Shown: positions 12,031 through 23,806, counted from the stretch's first letter. The stretch is 64,000 bases of DNA from Thelephora terrestris (GCA_015956445.1 WIUZ02000010.1:682001-746000), one strand, 5' to 3'. Numbers and translations: made by a program. The notes: a model not told the origin generated them from the letters alone.

Positions 12031-14275
12031 ATGAGCGACGGCACTCTCTACATTGCATCGTTTTGTGGCGCCATCTCAGTGGCACTGATCTGGAAATGGC
12101 GATGCAGAGGGCCTAAATTATTGTTTCCTCCAGGGCCAAAGGGGTTGCCGTTGTTGGGAAACGTGCTTGACCTCCCCAAAGGCGTTCCGATGTGGCGGAC
12201 ATTTACGTCGATGTCACAGAAATACGGTGTGTACCCATTTTATCCCGCCCTTCCCTCACACCTGCTGAAGTATCCGCTCTGAAGACACGGAAATACTTCA
12301 TGTGAGGGTATTGACGACAGATATGATCATCCTAAGCAACTACGAGGTGGTTTCCGATTTAGTGGAGAAGCGCTCCAGCATATATTCTGACAGGGTGAGC
12401 TCTCGACCGGAATCTGCGCAATTTTCCTAACACTCAACTCACAGCCGCGAGCGCCGATGCTCGACCTGTAAGGAGTTCTGATCCTTTATGGTTCTGCACC
12501 CTTTGATAGCCGCGTCTAAGCATGGGTCATTATTCATGGAATATCGGCGTCATTGGATACGGGAACCTATGGAAAAATAGCCGCCGGCTTCTCCACGAGT
12601 TCCTGAACGTCAGGGCTGCGACAAACTTCGATGATTATCAGCGTAAACATGCCCAAAGACTGCTCCCGCTCCTCGTCGAGTCTCCCGAAAACTTTTCCGA
12701 TCATATTGAATTGTGAGTTTTCGTAGATCTCACCTCACTGTAATCCTCACCCCCTTCCCCTGTCACAAGTACACTTGCGGCGCTGACCATGGAGATGACT
12801 TACGGTTTGAATGTCACGAGCAACGAAGATCGGTTCCTACGAGCTGCAGTCGAAGCGGTACGGTCCACACTAAGGGTTATGGTTCCAGGCGCATTCCTCG
12901 TGGATGTGATCCCAATCCGTACGTTCCCCGCGGACTACGAAAGACTACCGAAAAATTTGACTCACGATTGACACCAGTCAAGTACGTTCCCGGGTGGTTT
13001 CCCGGGGCGGGGTTCAAAACCTTCGCGAGGGTAGCTCGCGGGAAATCCGATTTGGCTGTTGACGGGCCGCTCAAACACGTGAAGGAACTAATAAAGGTGA
13101 GCCTGCGAAATATTGTCTATCATTGCTAAGGTTAACTCTGATGACGATATCGGTGAGTCTGATAGCGGTGGTAACGCCTCTATCGCTTGGAAGTGCCTCG
13201 ACCGCACGCTAGAATCTGCAAACCAGGGATTCGATGAGAATGTAATCCGAGCTGTGACGGCGACTATGTATATGGGTGAGTAATACTGTGCCTCCAGAAT
13301 GATGCAAAGGCTAACTCGATTTTCCGCTACTAGCTGCGGTAGAGACCGTGAGACGACCAGTTACACTGACTTCTTCATACGCTGACCCTTGGTTGGCGGC
13401 AGACGGTATCCGTGCTGCACACGTTCTTCCTGACGATGGCCCTCAACCCCCACGTGGTAAGGAAGGCTCAGGAAGAACTGGACAGTGTCTTGGGTGGCGA
13501 GCGCTTGCCAGATTTCTCAGACCAGGAAAATCTGCCCTACATCTCCGCGGTCATCAAGGAACTATTTCGATGGGGATGCCCGTTTCCGATCGGGGTACCG
13601 AAACGGGTGATGGAGGACGACGCCTACAATGGCTATTTCATACCGGCTGGAGCGATCATTGTCGAAAACGTTTGGTTAGTGAATCTTCGGAATGTGCGGA
13701 TATCCACGGAACAAAGATCGCTCATCAAAAGCCAATGATGATACTTAGGAAAATGTTCCGCGACGAGTCCGTCTACCCCGAGCCTGAAACCTTCGACCCG
13801 GAACGGTTTCTCAAAGATGGAAAACTTGACCCTTCCATCAAGGATCCCGAACAGAAAATCTTCGGGACGGGAAGAAGGTGCGGATTTTGCGCCTGCGGTT
13901 TTCTGGTTCCCTCGTGGCCCAGTCCCACCCCTTGCTCGTACTGAAATATTTCGTCCGGAAGGATTTGCCCTGGAAGATTTTTTGCTATGCGAGCCATTTT
14001 CCTCAATGTCACTTCTGTTCTCACTCTCTTTGATATCGGGGCTCCGAAAAGCGAGAAGCTCGAAGCCATTTTCAACGAGGAACGTCTCATGAGGTATGTC
14101 ACGATTTCCCTGTGTCTGTTTTGCGATCCCGGTTGCAAGGTACCTTCGGTGTTCGTGAATGTTCTGACTGACGTGCCTTCGAAGGATACCTTCCCCATTC
14201 AAGTGCACGATACGACCTCGCTCTGAAGCCAGCTTGAAGTTGATGAGATCCGTGTGCACCGCGGCAGATCGCTGA
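12031..14275 (+). CDS. Cytochrome P450 monooxygenase, fungal O-methylsterigmatocystin-oxidoreductase-like
   Basis: This is a membrane-bound haem monooxygenase of about 500 residues in about ten exons. Seen in order: an N-terminal anchor (LYIASFCGAISVALIW), the proline hinge PPGPKGLPLLGN, the I-helix AAVETT split by an intron at 13348-13402, ExxR as ELFR, the PERF region PETFDPERF, and the haem loop FGTGRRICPGR with the cysteine ligand. The haem loop crosses an intron (gtgcgg...ggaag), so its two halves are easily missed. The C-terminus ends LMRSVCTAADR. The first glycine of the usual A-G-x-D/E-T-T motif is alanine here, which is tolerated in the family. The substrate is unknown. The gene converges on an F-box gene, and a truncated copy lies at 3025-3605. 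Confidence 0.92.
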
Positions 14276-14473
14276 TAAACGGAAGTTTCCCGCATATGGC
14301 TGCCAATATCTGTGTTTACAATGCCCTGTAGTCAGCAGTGGTAATCAATGGATACAATAACCGCCATAGCGTGATTTACATCGATTGCCTCATCACGAAA
14401 CACACAAACAGACAAATCAGAGCAGAACCTCCCGATGGAAACACAGTGGGTAGGAACAACATTCCAACGCTGA

Positions 14474-15922
14474 TCAAAAACTCGACTCGAGAACTTGCAC
14501 CGATTCGACACAGCTATTTAGATCTTCCATCTGTTCTCTGGACCTCCTCAATAACCTCTTTGCGTCTCTGAGGGACAGGGTGACCGCCTTGAGAGGGGTC
14601 CCATGCTCCTGCCTCGACACCGCAACCTCTCGAACCTGCTCCAAAATATCCTGCCCCGTCGGTTCGCTCTTAAGTCTCGGCGATGGCAGGTGGATCTCCA
14701 GCGTTTCAACGCTAGGACACCACACTCCGGGCGGGGATGGGCTCCCGAGGAAAAGGGCTGGACTGCACTGCAAGAACACAAACCTCTTGAGCTTGCGAAA
14801 CTTCTGCAATTGTTCAGTCAAGTCTGACGCCCTTGATCCCTCTGATGTACGTCTTGGGTAACGTTCGAATTGTAGAGTCTCGACTGAGTGGATCACTCCG
14901 CTACTCTCAAGGAAGTCTAGGAGCTTTTTGACAGCCAAAGGGGAGCAAAACCCAGAGAAGCGCGACCTGACATTGAACGAGATCCTCCTGTTTTTGGAAC
15001 TGATGAACTCTGTCTTGAGTGTGATGGGGCCTGCCTGAATATTGGCAGTTGTCTTGACGATCTTGATATCGGAGAGGTAGGACCTTTCAGGTGACGTGGG
15101 GAAGCGGCGATCCCATGGTCCTTGGAGGAATGGTCTGCCGGAAGTTTCGATTGTGAACGTTACATCGCAGGTGGGAGGGAGGGAGAGTTTAGTGAGTAAA
15201 ATGCTGAATAGACTGGTGGGCGCTACGTCGGCAGGGGATTCATGGGTGAATGAGCGGAGGCAAGGAAGATGGACGGCTTCTGTAGATACGATATTCATAC
15301 CGGAGCTGTCATAACTGATGAAAAAGACCTCCAATAGTGGGCAGCTCCGAAGAAAGTCGATAAGATTATCTCCCAACCTCTCCGGGAGACGTGAGTTGCG
15401 GGTCAGTTCCAGGCGGAAAACCGTGAGATGAGGGACACGGAATAGGTAACAGCCAAGATCGGTGATTGCCAAGGACCTGAGAGAAGGGAGGGACCGCATC
15501 GGGGGATTCCACGACTGGCCTGGAGACTGGAAGGTGTTCAAGGTTCTCAGAAATGGGGGAGGTTTTGCCAGAATTTGATCCATCAATGGGCTATGCGCTC
15601 CTCGTAGGGTGATCAACCTGTCGGTGATCCTCTTCAATAACCCCGGGGTCATATTTGACCTGCGATTCCACGCCGTGAGGTCGATAGAAAGCGGGGTTGT
15701 TCCCGATCTTTCTAGGAACACCAATGTGCGTTGGTCATTCTCGAGTGTTAGATGCGACCAGAGACGAGGAGAAGAGAGGAAGGTTGATCGCCAGAGGTGA
15801 CACACGCGTGTGGCGAAGATGAGGGATTTATTGTCCGGGAGATGAGAAGCAATGGCAGCGAGGATTTCGGGGGGGAGGCGGTAGACGGCGGAGTCGCAGT
15901 AGTTGATCATACGGCGGAGCAT
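14474..15922 (-). CDS. F-box protein, intronless, 482 residues
   Basis: This single open frame starts at the ATG at 15922. Residues about 14-60 form an F-box (YRLPPEILAAIASHLP ... VCHLWRSTFLSSPRLW), the Skp1-binding motif of SCF ubiquitin ligases. The rest is leucine-spaced repeat sequence typical of the large basidiomycete F-box expansion, where the C-terminus presumably selects targets. No stop or frame break is seen, so it appears functional. It converges on the P450, with about 200 bp between the stops. The target is unknown. Confidence 0.9.
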   Translation of the reverse strand: MLRRMINYCDSAVYRLPPEILAAIASHLPDNKSLIFATRVCHLWRSTFLSSPRLWSHLTLENDQRTLVFLERSGTTPLSIDLTAWNRRSNMTPGLLKRITDRLITLRGAHSPLMDQILAKPPPFLRTLNTFQSPGQSWNPPMRSLPSLRSLAITDLGCYLFRVPHLTVFRLELTRNSRLPERLGDNLIDFLRSCPLLEVFFISYDSSGMNIVSTEAVHLPCLRSFTHESPADVAPTSLFSILLTKLSLPPTCDVTFTIETSGRPFLQGPWDRRFPTSPERSYLSDIKIVKTTANIQAGPITLKTEFISSKNRRISFNVRSRFSGFCSPLAVKKLLDFLESSGVIHSVETLQFERYPRRTSEGSRASDLTEQLQKFRKLKRFVFLQCSPALFLGSPSPPGVWCPSVETLEIHLPSPRLKSEPTGQDILEQVREVAVSRQEHGTPLKAVTLSLRDAKRLLRRSREQMEDLNSCVESVQVLESSF

Positions 15923-16069
15923 GATGATTGAGATGACCAGGCTTTCCTCCGCAGACTTGAGGACCTACGAGCGACTGTGAGACCTCTATCTCCTCTGTGG
16001 ATTGGCACTAACCGATGAGGTTCGTAACGAGTTTCTACGTAGATGGGCTTCGTATCGGTTCATCATCAT

Positions 16070-16215
16070 CGGACGGGAAATGGTGAGCCGGAGCGCACCT
16101 GGGAGAATTCATTGTATGGATGAGTTTTGTCTTCAAAGCGAGACAAAGCTCAGTGATTGTTAGGTCTGAGCCGGGGTGTTCTCCCAAAACCATGATGGGG
16201 TGGATCGAGGTGGAC
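16070..16215 (+). repeat. Direct repeat copy 2 (partner at 10770-10915)
   Basis: Same orientation as copy 1. It lies just upstream of the minus-strand F-box gene and 100 bp before the small gene at 16322. See copy 1 for the shared blocks. Confidence 0.7.
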
Positions 16216-16321
16216 GGACGGATCTGCGGGAATTGCCGGAGAACCCGGAAGCAAATTGGGCAGTAGCTTGGCAAGTTCTCGCTGGTTCTCGCACGACCAC
16301 CACCGCCCGCTACAGATTACC

Positions 16322-16768
16322 ATGTCGATTACGCCTTCTCCCTCTGCTCATTCTACTGGATACACCACATCGGGTTACCCACCCACAACAGTTTCGTCTT
16401 CTTCTCTTCCTATGAGCACTCCCAAACCTAAGACTCCAAAAGTGAACGTGTTCTCGAACGACGGATCTTTCCTGGGACGGTTCCACAAGCTCAAGAGGGT
16501 GAGCACCTGGGTTTCTCTTTCTCCATCGTATCTCTAGAACCACATTTCTGATACCGCCGATGTTGGTAGGACGAACTTGAGAAGGAGAAACAGGCAGAAG
16601 TCTTGCAACTGTGCGTGTCCACATATGGTATTCTCGAACTTTCCCCGGAATTCTGTGCTCACTTCGGCCCGGCTTTCCTTTCTCGTTAGGAAACGTGACT
16701 TCGCCAATAGGTTTAGAAATCGAGGCAAGCGTCCTCATCCTGCCGATACCACTCCTTCCTCGTCCTAG
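16322..16768 (+). CDS. Small conserved coiled-coil protein (about 98 residues)
   Basis: There are three exons. The first encodes a Ser/Thr/Pro-rich leader and then KVNVFSNDGSFLGRFHKLKR, the second a charged helix (DELEKEKQAEVLQL), and the third KRDFANRFRNRGKRP and a stop at 16766-16768. The FSNDGSFL...F..RFRNRGKR pattern is one I recognise as a short conserved basidiomycete protein of unknown function. The basic tail could be a nuclear localisation signal. Just after the stop, another frame encodes a Ser/Asp-rich tail with KRSRSESSERS. A 38-nt segment with weak splice signals could join it in phase, so an alternative C-terminus is possible. Confidence 0.7.
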
Positions 16769-17232
16769 CTAGCGTCACATCTTCGGATGAGGACGATTCA
16801 CGACCTTCGAAGAGGTCACGTTCCGAGTCCTCCGAGAGGTCAATGTGATCCGACTTCAAGCCTTCCGTCGCGGTGAGTAGGATTCTCTGGCAATCTCAAT
16901 CTGGCTCGCTTGAACCCTCGTTTCTTATTTTCCAAAGGGCGTATATAGCTGCGAATCTTGCACACGATGAATCGTCTGGTAACTCCAAGTACAGACGACA
17001 CACGGTTCCCGTCTAGAACCCCGTCAAGATACTCGGATGATGCACTTGATACGCCGGCACCTCAAATTGAGTTTTCACTCCAAGTTCTCCCCCAACGGTA
17101 CAAGACTTCCGTCCATTATCCACACTATGGCATTCAGATGTTACACAAGATAAGTAGATACCTAAGAAAAAATGACGAAAAATGACAACATATTTCCAAT
17201 CCCTTCTGGAGCTTCTCAAATCTCCGGACTGC
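16769..17232. other. Intergenic, possible alternative tail of the upstream gene
   Basis: A coding-like acidic/serine/arginine stretch at about 16771-16850 may be an alternative exon of the gene at 16322. Beyond that I see no gene. The region ends at the convergent stop of the next gene. Confidence 0.45.
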
Positions 17233-18932
17233 CTATGAATCCCTATGCGCGCCATGGAAAGAGATGATCAACTTCCAAGGCTGATCTCGTTTATGAGTAG
17301 ATTTCTCTCCATGATATCTCATAGCCCGTGCCTCTCGTTTGCGCTGCCGCCTCTCATGCCTCATCGCCCGCTTGGCCTGCCTATGCGCGTGCTTCGCCGC
17401 CCGTCTCTCAACTTTCCAAGCTCGTTTCTCAGCCCTCCACGCCACTTTTTGCCCGTGATGGGTGTGGTGGGATTGCGCATGTCCTCCATGCCCAAATGGT
17501 CCGCCACCCACACCTGGGGCAGGCGGAACCACATGGGAACCTTGAGAGTGCCAACCGCGACCGCCGCGACCACCATGACCACCTGGGCTACCGTGCCATC
17601 CGTGATGGGATGCGCCTCCGAATCCCCTGCCCCTCGATCCGCAACCTCTACCCATCCCGCGACCCAAACCTCCGGCACCTTTCTCGAACCCATGGTCGGT
17701 CTGGGTGTGGGGTACGGGCATCTCGTGGGGCTCTGAGGTAGTTGATTGGATGGAAGAGTCCGAGGAGGAGGACGAAGATGACGACGACGAGGAATCGGTC
17801 GAATGAGATCTGTGTCGGTGGCCCTTCTTGTGTGCCGGGTCAGTGCCCCTTCCTCGCTCGTAACCAGCGCTGTGTCGTCTGCGGAGGCTATTTCCGCTGG
17901 CCCCGTTGAAAACCTTTCGCCCGCGGGCTAGAACCACGGTCATACGACGGGGTTGGAAGAAGTACTAATCCGCGCGTCAGGAAACTTCTTCCTTCAAATT
18001 ATGTGGGAGAAACTTACGTGGTTCCACGAGTCGACGAAATGGATGGCGCGTTTTCTTAGTTCTCGCTCGTTCATCTCGCTGAGGAACACTGACGAGAGAG
18101 ATTTATTACCGAAATCCACACAATGTAATATAGAAAGAGAGACTTACTCCTCGCCAGGAATGATTTCTGAGTTTGGCTGGGGCTCGAAGCGACGGTCTTG
18201 AGGTCGATTAAGAATCTATACGGAGAAAAGGATACGATCAGGGTCGTTCGACAGACGATAAGGCGGATCGCAAACTCACTTTGGCCAATCCTCCTCTGTG
18301 ACATCATGAGAAACAAAAGGGTGTTGTGCGTTGGCCTTGCCGACCTGCTTTTCGTCCTCAGGATTGATCGGAGGAGGGATGATTGGAAAGCCGTCGGCGA
18401 GATTGGAGCTGATACCGAGCATCGTCATCGGTTTGAAGGGTAAGTAAGCGTAGTTTTTAGGTGTCGGACGGGTGAATGCGGATGGCGCTGGGTTCAACGG
18501 ATCTTGGCTCGTAGAAATGTTGCTGGATGAGCCGGGGGATCGTGAAGTCGACGCGGCGGAGGGTGCGCCCCAGACCATCGAAGAGAATACGCCGAGGGCG
18601 CGTTGGGCAGGGCCATCTTGGAACCCTTCCTTCTCTCTGTCTTTAGGTGGGAGAGGGGGTGGTTCCGGGTAGGCCCCTCCAGTCCGGATGGTGGGTTCAG
18701 GGAACCTAGGGCTCTTTCCTTCCAGAGAATTCAGACGAGCTGGGGGATCCACCTCCCTCTCATAGGAAGGGCCAAACCTGGAGGACACGGGCGGAGCATA
18801 CAGCGATTCGTTGAGACGTTCTCTGGGGAGGAGTTGGGAAGATGGGATATATTCTTGATAAGGCGGAGGCGGGAGGGTTTGATCTTCACCATGAAGCGAT
18901 TCGGACGGAGGGGGGTTACTGGGCAGGATCAT
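17233..18932 (-). CDS. Proline-rich protein with conserved DUF4646-like core and Gly/His-rich, basic C-terminus
   Basis: I read four exons. The first (start ATG 18932, MILPSNPPPSE) is proline-rich and ends in the conserved PFVSHDVTEEDWPK. The next two encode FLIDLKTVASSP and MFLSEMNERELRKR...SWNH. The last continues with YFFQPRRMTVVLA. The HDVTEEDW...FL.DL...W NHYFF.PRR core recurs in fungal proteins, and I think it is the DUF4646 family, from memory. The tail has an 11-serine run, a Gly/His/Trp-rich segment and a long Lys/Arg/Ala helix. Function unknown. An in-frame GTG lies upstream, but the ATG at 18932 is the first one after the TATA box. Confidence 0.75.
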
Positions 18933-20374
18933 ATCAGTAGTTCGATGACTAGGTGAGTACACGGGCACTTGAGAGTTGAGGAGGACGAGTATCTCAGAGG
19001 CGATTTTTATACTAGGATGCTTTATGAGGTTGCGTGGATTGCGCGGTTGGACAGCCGCTCGGCATCGTATGCATTAGACCCCGCAGCCCTCTTCTAGAGC
19101 ACTGGCAGCCGATGCAAGGAACTTCGACTTGGAAATGGACCGCTTTTCGTGGCTATGCCCTGTCCTCGGATGGTGAATCCTTGATCCTTCGGATGCCTCC
19201 TAATACGAAACCGGTGCATGCGCAGCGCATACTACCACTGACGTCAATCAGGGCCCGCGCTTTTACTCATAGTCGGAGGGCTGGATTTCAGCCTTGTTTC
19301 CTAATCACGGACCTAATCACGGACCTCATACACGCAGATAATCCCTGGGATTCCCGACCTGCCTTCTTTACCGCGTCGACGCGCCGATTGGTGGAACTCT
19401 GTGTCCCCTGGATCTCCTCTGCGGATCGGTAAATTTCCAGGCACCCTAGAAGGAAGGTGACGGTTGCTCACGCGAAATATACCCCTACTGGATGCTTAAA
19501 GGGGCAGGAACAACGCCTCCGTTTGTCAGCTTTTGGGTTCGAACCTCTACCATCAAGCGACCGGTAAAATGCAATAACTTCCCTCCTACAGAGCCGACAT
19601 TCCGGTCAAACCAGCTACATACACCACTGAACCGAACAGACTGTGGTCTCTGCACGCTGTGTCTGATACGTCTCTCGAAGTCCTGAAAACTCCTGGCTGA
19701 TGGAAGACACTGAACAGCTAGAATCTACCAAGACCTTAGTCTGTCGGAGTTGTGGGTCACCGCGGCCCCAACGACCCTTTTTCAATCTCATGGCCATACT
19801 CGCACTCACGCAATCGATCTCTTGGATATAGTACATCGTCGATTTCGTCATGCACTCTGGATCGTCACAAGCGAAGACTAAAAATCCCTGTGCGGATGAA
19901 TCGTGAATATATGAAGGGCGGGCGGTCAAAAATAATCGTCCGTTCTGTACCAACACGGAGATCAGATCAGTTTGGATAGCGGATGCTTGTCTTCCAGAGC
20001 GTCGGTCGAACCGAAAGCCCTCCTTACGCACCGGAAGCCCATATCTCCCACTCTTCAAGCCAAAAACTTGTGTTTGTTCCATTGAAAACAGAAGATCAGG
20101 GTTTTCACACAAGCTTTGTAAGCGTTGGGCCTGGTGCAAGGCCAAGCGCCGATGTTTTCCATTGTGGCCGACGGGGACGGACACGTTGGCGTAAACCCAT
20201 CGGTAGGATGAAAGTTCTCTCCCACAAAGAGCGCCAATGAAACAAAATGAAATTCAGGACGGGACGCATGCCCCGGTACCGACGGAAAGAATTGTTACAA
20301 CACCCTACGCACGTACGGCACAGGTAAAGACAGTTCCGTATCCCCGCGAATCAGGCTCGTTGGATCAATTGGGT
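18933..20374. other. No confident gene; one unassigned minus-strand frame
   Basis: A 189-residue minus-strand frame at 19615-20184 contains a coding-like stretch (RLFLTARPSYIHDSS, FACDDPECM) followed by a plausible splice donor, but no family is recognised and no clear start is seen. A short direct repeat (cctaatcacggac twice) lies near 19301. Otherwise the region is unremarkable. Confidence 0.4.
19004..19012 (-). promoter_or_regulatory. TATA box of the proline-rich gene
   Basis: On the minus strand the sequence reads gtataaaaa, about 75 bp before the ATG at 18932. It is followed by a CT-rich leader. Confidence 0.5.
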
Positions 20375-21070
20375 TCATTGTTCACTGGGTTCGATGGCAA
20401 AAAAATCGAAGCAGAACAACTCCTCGCTGCTGGGAGTGTATCCTTTCGTCTGAAGCGAAACCCCGTGCTCTACAAAATCGCACGTCAAGTTTGTGCCGGT
20501 GGATACTTGGTGACCCGGGACTCACTAGGGTCGTATTCCATTGGAAACACAACAGTGTACGAGAAAGAGTATTGACCTTTTTGCACGGGACAACTGGTCC
20601 TGAACGTCGGTTCGAGCCATAGTCAGTGAACGGATCAGACACCCAGAAGCGAGGGTCTTTGACATACAAGTCGCACAAGTTGAAGGTAGTTTGATCAGTT
20701 GACCCGTCGTAGCGAGCATTGATAGTTGAACCATCCTGGACCCTGCGGTCAGCCAGCACCACTGCCCACAGACGCATGAGCTACTTACCTCAATGATCTG
20801 GGGGGTAGAAGCGACGACGGTAATACTCCATTGCTCACCCGGCCCGGGATTGTTGGGATAATCGGTGACAGAAATGATGCCACCGGTGCCTCCTGCGAGA
20901 GGGTGCCATCGGGTTAGACGGGTTGAACCTCGGGAAGCAAGAACACACGTACCACACCCAGTGAACGCCCGGTCGGACTCCGCGTGGACGCCACCAGATT
21001 GAGGAGCAGCCGAAGCAGCACCGGAGAAAAAGGCAAGGGCGAGAAAAGCAACAAAAGACAGACGAGCCAT
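20375..21070 (-). CDS. Secreted ML-domain (MD-2/NPC2-like) lipid-binding protein, with a one-base frame problem
   Basis: ML proteins bind single lipids or sterols in a beta-sandwich pocket, and fungal members include secreted PG/PI-transfer proteins. The start at 21070 gives a clean signal peptide (MARLSFVAFLALAFFSGAASA). After introns at about 20900-20947 and 20748-20787 come ISVTDYPNNPGPGEQW, the strand NARYDGSTDQTTFNLCDL, then GPVVPC. The expected continuation (GQYSFSYTVVFPMEYDP), a last intron (gtgagt...tgtag) and an end ELFCFDFFAIEPSEQ are all present. They sit one base out of frame, at a run of five A (minus strand) at 20578-20582. It may be a sequencing error or a recent lesion. Every other part of the gene looks sound. 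Confidence 0.72.
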
Positions 21071-21115
21071 GGGTGACAGGCAAGACCTGCCATTTCTCGC
21101 TGGTCTGCCATCGCG

Positions 21116-21123
21116 TTTATAAA
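21116..21123 (-). promoter_or_regulatory. TATA box of the ML-domain gene
   Basis: The palindrome tttataaa lies 46 bp before the ATG at 21070. Its spacing is typical for a strongly expressed secreted protein. Confidence 0.55.
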
Positions 21124-22100
21124 CCCGGCGCAAATTGACCTGTTGCCAAAGGATGCTTCTTGCCGAGAATCATGGTCGTTCTCTGCTTTCTGTTTGTAAA
21201 AGTTGGTAATGTGGCAAGTAGAAGGGAAGTCGACGCTTAGACTTCGCTTGGACTGAAATATGTACATAAACTCCTTCTTGCCGAACTACCGAGCTGGCCA
21301 TTCTGCTGATGCTTGGCCCTGATTCTAAAGGTCAAGGTTCCAAATCTCGAGGCACCGTTTCAAGGCCATCTTATCCTCCAGGTATAGGCACCTGAACGTG
21401 AGCTTCATGCTTGCTCAGAAATCGGGGAAAGAGGTGCATCCTTCGCTCATGGAAGTTGATCGGAAGGTTCAAGCGTATGGCAGTCTCTCGGAAGGCGGGG
21501 TCTATGCTTCCATTCCCGATATATGCTAATCTAGCTTTATGCTGAAAGTGGGTGACAAAATATGGAAACGGGTCTTATGGACAATCACCCAGCGTTAAGT
21601 ATATAGTAAAAACGGTGCAAACGTGTCCTTGGCGTTCTTGGCAGAGCCCTTCTGTGCTGTATTCCCAGCATGCCAATTTGCCACTTCCATTCTTTACGCC
21701 GCCCAACGTGTTAATTTTAGCAGAATCGGCGTGAAGCACAAGTAAGCGAAACGTCCGTGAGCCTGTGTCTTGCGGCCCATATCGCTGCTGGTCTGGCAGC
21801 AACCACGGGGCCAGTGGGCTTGGGCTCAGAAAGTTAAACTTGAACTCCCGATTGGTCACGAGTCCTCTCGATTTTCGCCGATTCTTTCGCGTCCATGTAG
21901 CTAATATAACAGTCTGTCACCTCGTCGTACATATACAGTCGGATCTTGCACGGTGATCATACAATGTGTGTACGAAATCTGTCTCTGGGATGAAATAAAT
22001 TGTCGCTGTCGTCATGCGCACTGACCACGAACGAAAAAAAAGTCTGAATCGTGAATATGGAAATCCGTGTGTATATCTACAGTTGGATAGATGTACCCGA
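21124..22100. other. Intergenic region without a gene
   Basis: Short frames only. None carries a motif, start context or splice signals that I can support. Confidence 0.6.
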
Positions 22101-23806
22101 TCAACCGCTCTCTGTCGAAGTGAATACGGTGGATGGGTCCTTGTCCTTCAAAACGCTGCTCGAGGAGGAGGTATCTTGATCCCGATCTAGATCCCTACCG
22201 TACAACCTAATGATATCCGTCGCAGACGGTGAGATCCCCCGTCCGCTGCCGCTAGGCCCCTCGGGTTCGGTATCAGTCTCAAGGTATATGTCCGGATCAG
22301 GGTTCGTCAACATCATCGGCCTTGTTGCCGTTACGACCGGAGAGTTGGTCGAAGAGAACGTAGAACGAGCGATAGACGGCCGGCGAGTTGGCGTGACCAT
22401 GGTGGATTCTGCCATGGCAACTGGGTAACCTCGTGGGCTCGAAATAGTAGAGAACGAGGAATGTGACATAGGGGGCGAGACAATGACAGTGTAACGACGG
22501 GTCACTCGCGAAGGGGTCGGAGGAGAGGCGTGTAGGGTAGAAACGGGAGGGAAGTAAGAATCACGTTCGAGGTCGTGACCCTGATATCTGGGAGGGCTGT
22601 GATAACTCTGGTGGCTGTGGTAGCGACGATGAGTAGCAGAGGGAGGTCGAAAGTGGCGTGTATGTTGGGGAGGAGGAGGAAGGGCGAAGCGAAGGGAAGT
22701 AGGGGAGTTGGAACTAGAGGTCGACCGAGATGGTGGCATCGTGTACCGATCTACCAGGGGCTGAGCAGGAGAACTGGGGTAAGGAGCCCTGTGACGAGCT
22801 AATAATGGAGAGACATCTCCCATCATTCCGATCGTAGGAGAGGCTCCAGCCCAGTTTCCGTGGACAACCGGAGAAGAGATGAGATTCTGATACGACGAAT
22901 TATGTCTCGAGAGTGAACCGGGAGAAAAAATTGAGGGGTGACACGGAAGTGGTGAAGTTGGAGGCGGAAGGAGTTGGACGACTACAGGACCTGGCTCAGT
23001 CTCGTTGAACTCGCTGTGCCGGTTGTTCGTAATCGTTTGGTTATACCTGTCGGGATAGAACTTTCTATCCTTGATCAAAGTAATCCCGGCACGTCTCTTC
23101 GCCCTTCTCACCCAAATGTACCAAGTCACTCCAACTACGAGGAGAAGGAGTCCTACCCCTCCTCCGACCCCAGCGACTATGGCAGCGGGGTTGATCACCG
23201 ATCGAGTGATTTGACCGACAGCCGGGGACGAATTGATGGCGGAGGGGAGGCCTCGGGTTGAGTATATGGTTGTCGTGTAGACGGAACCGCTGCTATCTGA
23301 TGAGCTGGGGTGAAGCGATCAGCGTTTTCCACAAAGGGGGAAAACACCCGTTGCTCACACAAGAACCTGCCGGTCTAGATCATTGCCGGAAGGCGAGGTC
23401 ACGGGCGTTGGGGGCGACGCGGCAAGGCTTGGCAGAGAGTTGATATCGATAGCGGCGGGTGGAGGTGTGGCCAGAGGCCTGGGCGCGTACAGGGGGGGAG
23501 AGGTCGACGGGGATGGAAGATATATGTCCACGAATGATCTCGACGCCATCCTGCTTGCCAGTGGGTCCGCGGAGGAGACTACGGTGGTCGTGGGCACTAA
23601 GTAGTCGGCCCTGGGGACCAGAAAAGGCTTCCTGGTGGTAGGATTCTGGGAAGGAGGAAGGACTTAGAGAAAGAAAGATTAGGGGAGATTGGGACCGTCA
23701 TCCATGACGTATGGAGCTTTTCCACAAATACCTTCGAGTTCACCCGTCGCAACCCCTGAGCACGGTTCAGGAAAGTTTTGAGGAATGCAGGGTCGTAGAT
23801 GACCAT
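22101..23806 (-). CDS. Single-pass membrane protein, Ser/Thr/Pro-rich
   Basis: I read three exons from the ATG at 23806 (MVIYDPAFLKTFLNRAQ). The exterior part is rich in Ser, Thr and Pro (TTTVVSSADPL, PLATPPPAAIDI), as in O-glycosylated surface proteins. One transmembrane helix follows (AIVAGVGGGVGLLLLVVGVTW), then a basic stop-transfer (VRRAKRR) and a long low-complexity cytoplasmic tail rich in Ser, Pro and Arg ending at 22101. No signal peptide is evident, so either the first exon is mis-assigned or the helix acts as signal-anchor. Basidiomycetes have many such proteins, some proposed as wall sensors. It shares a 175-bp divergent promoter with uS12m. Confidence 0.7.

Noticed and set aside
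17245-17741. Long plus-strand open frames opposite the Gly/His-rich gene
   Set aside because: They are mirror frames of a low-complexity, GC-biased minus-strand exon. The minus strand has splice sites, a conserved core and a start codon; the plus strand has none.
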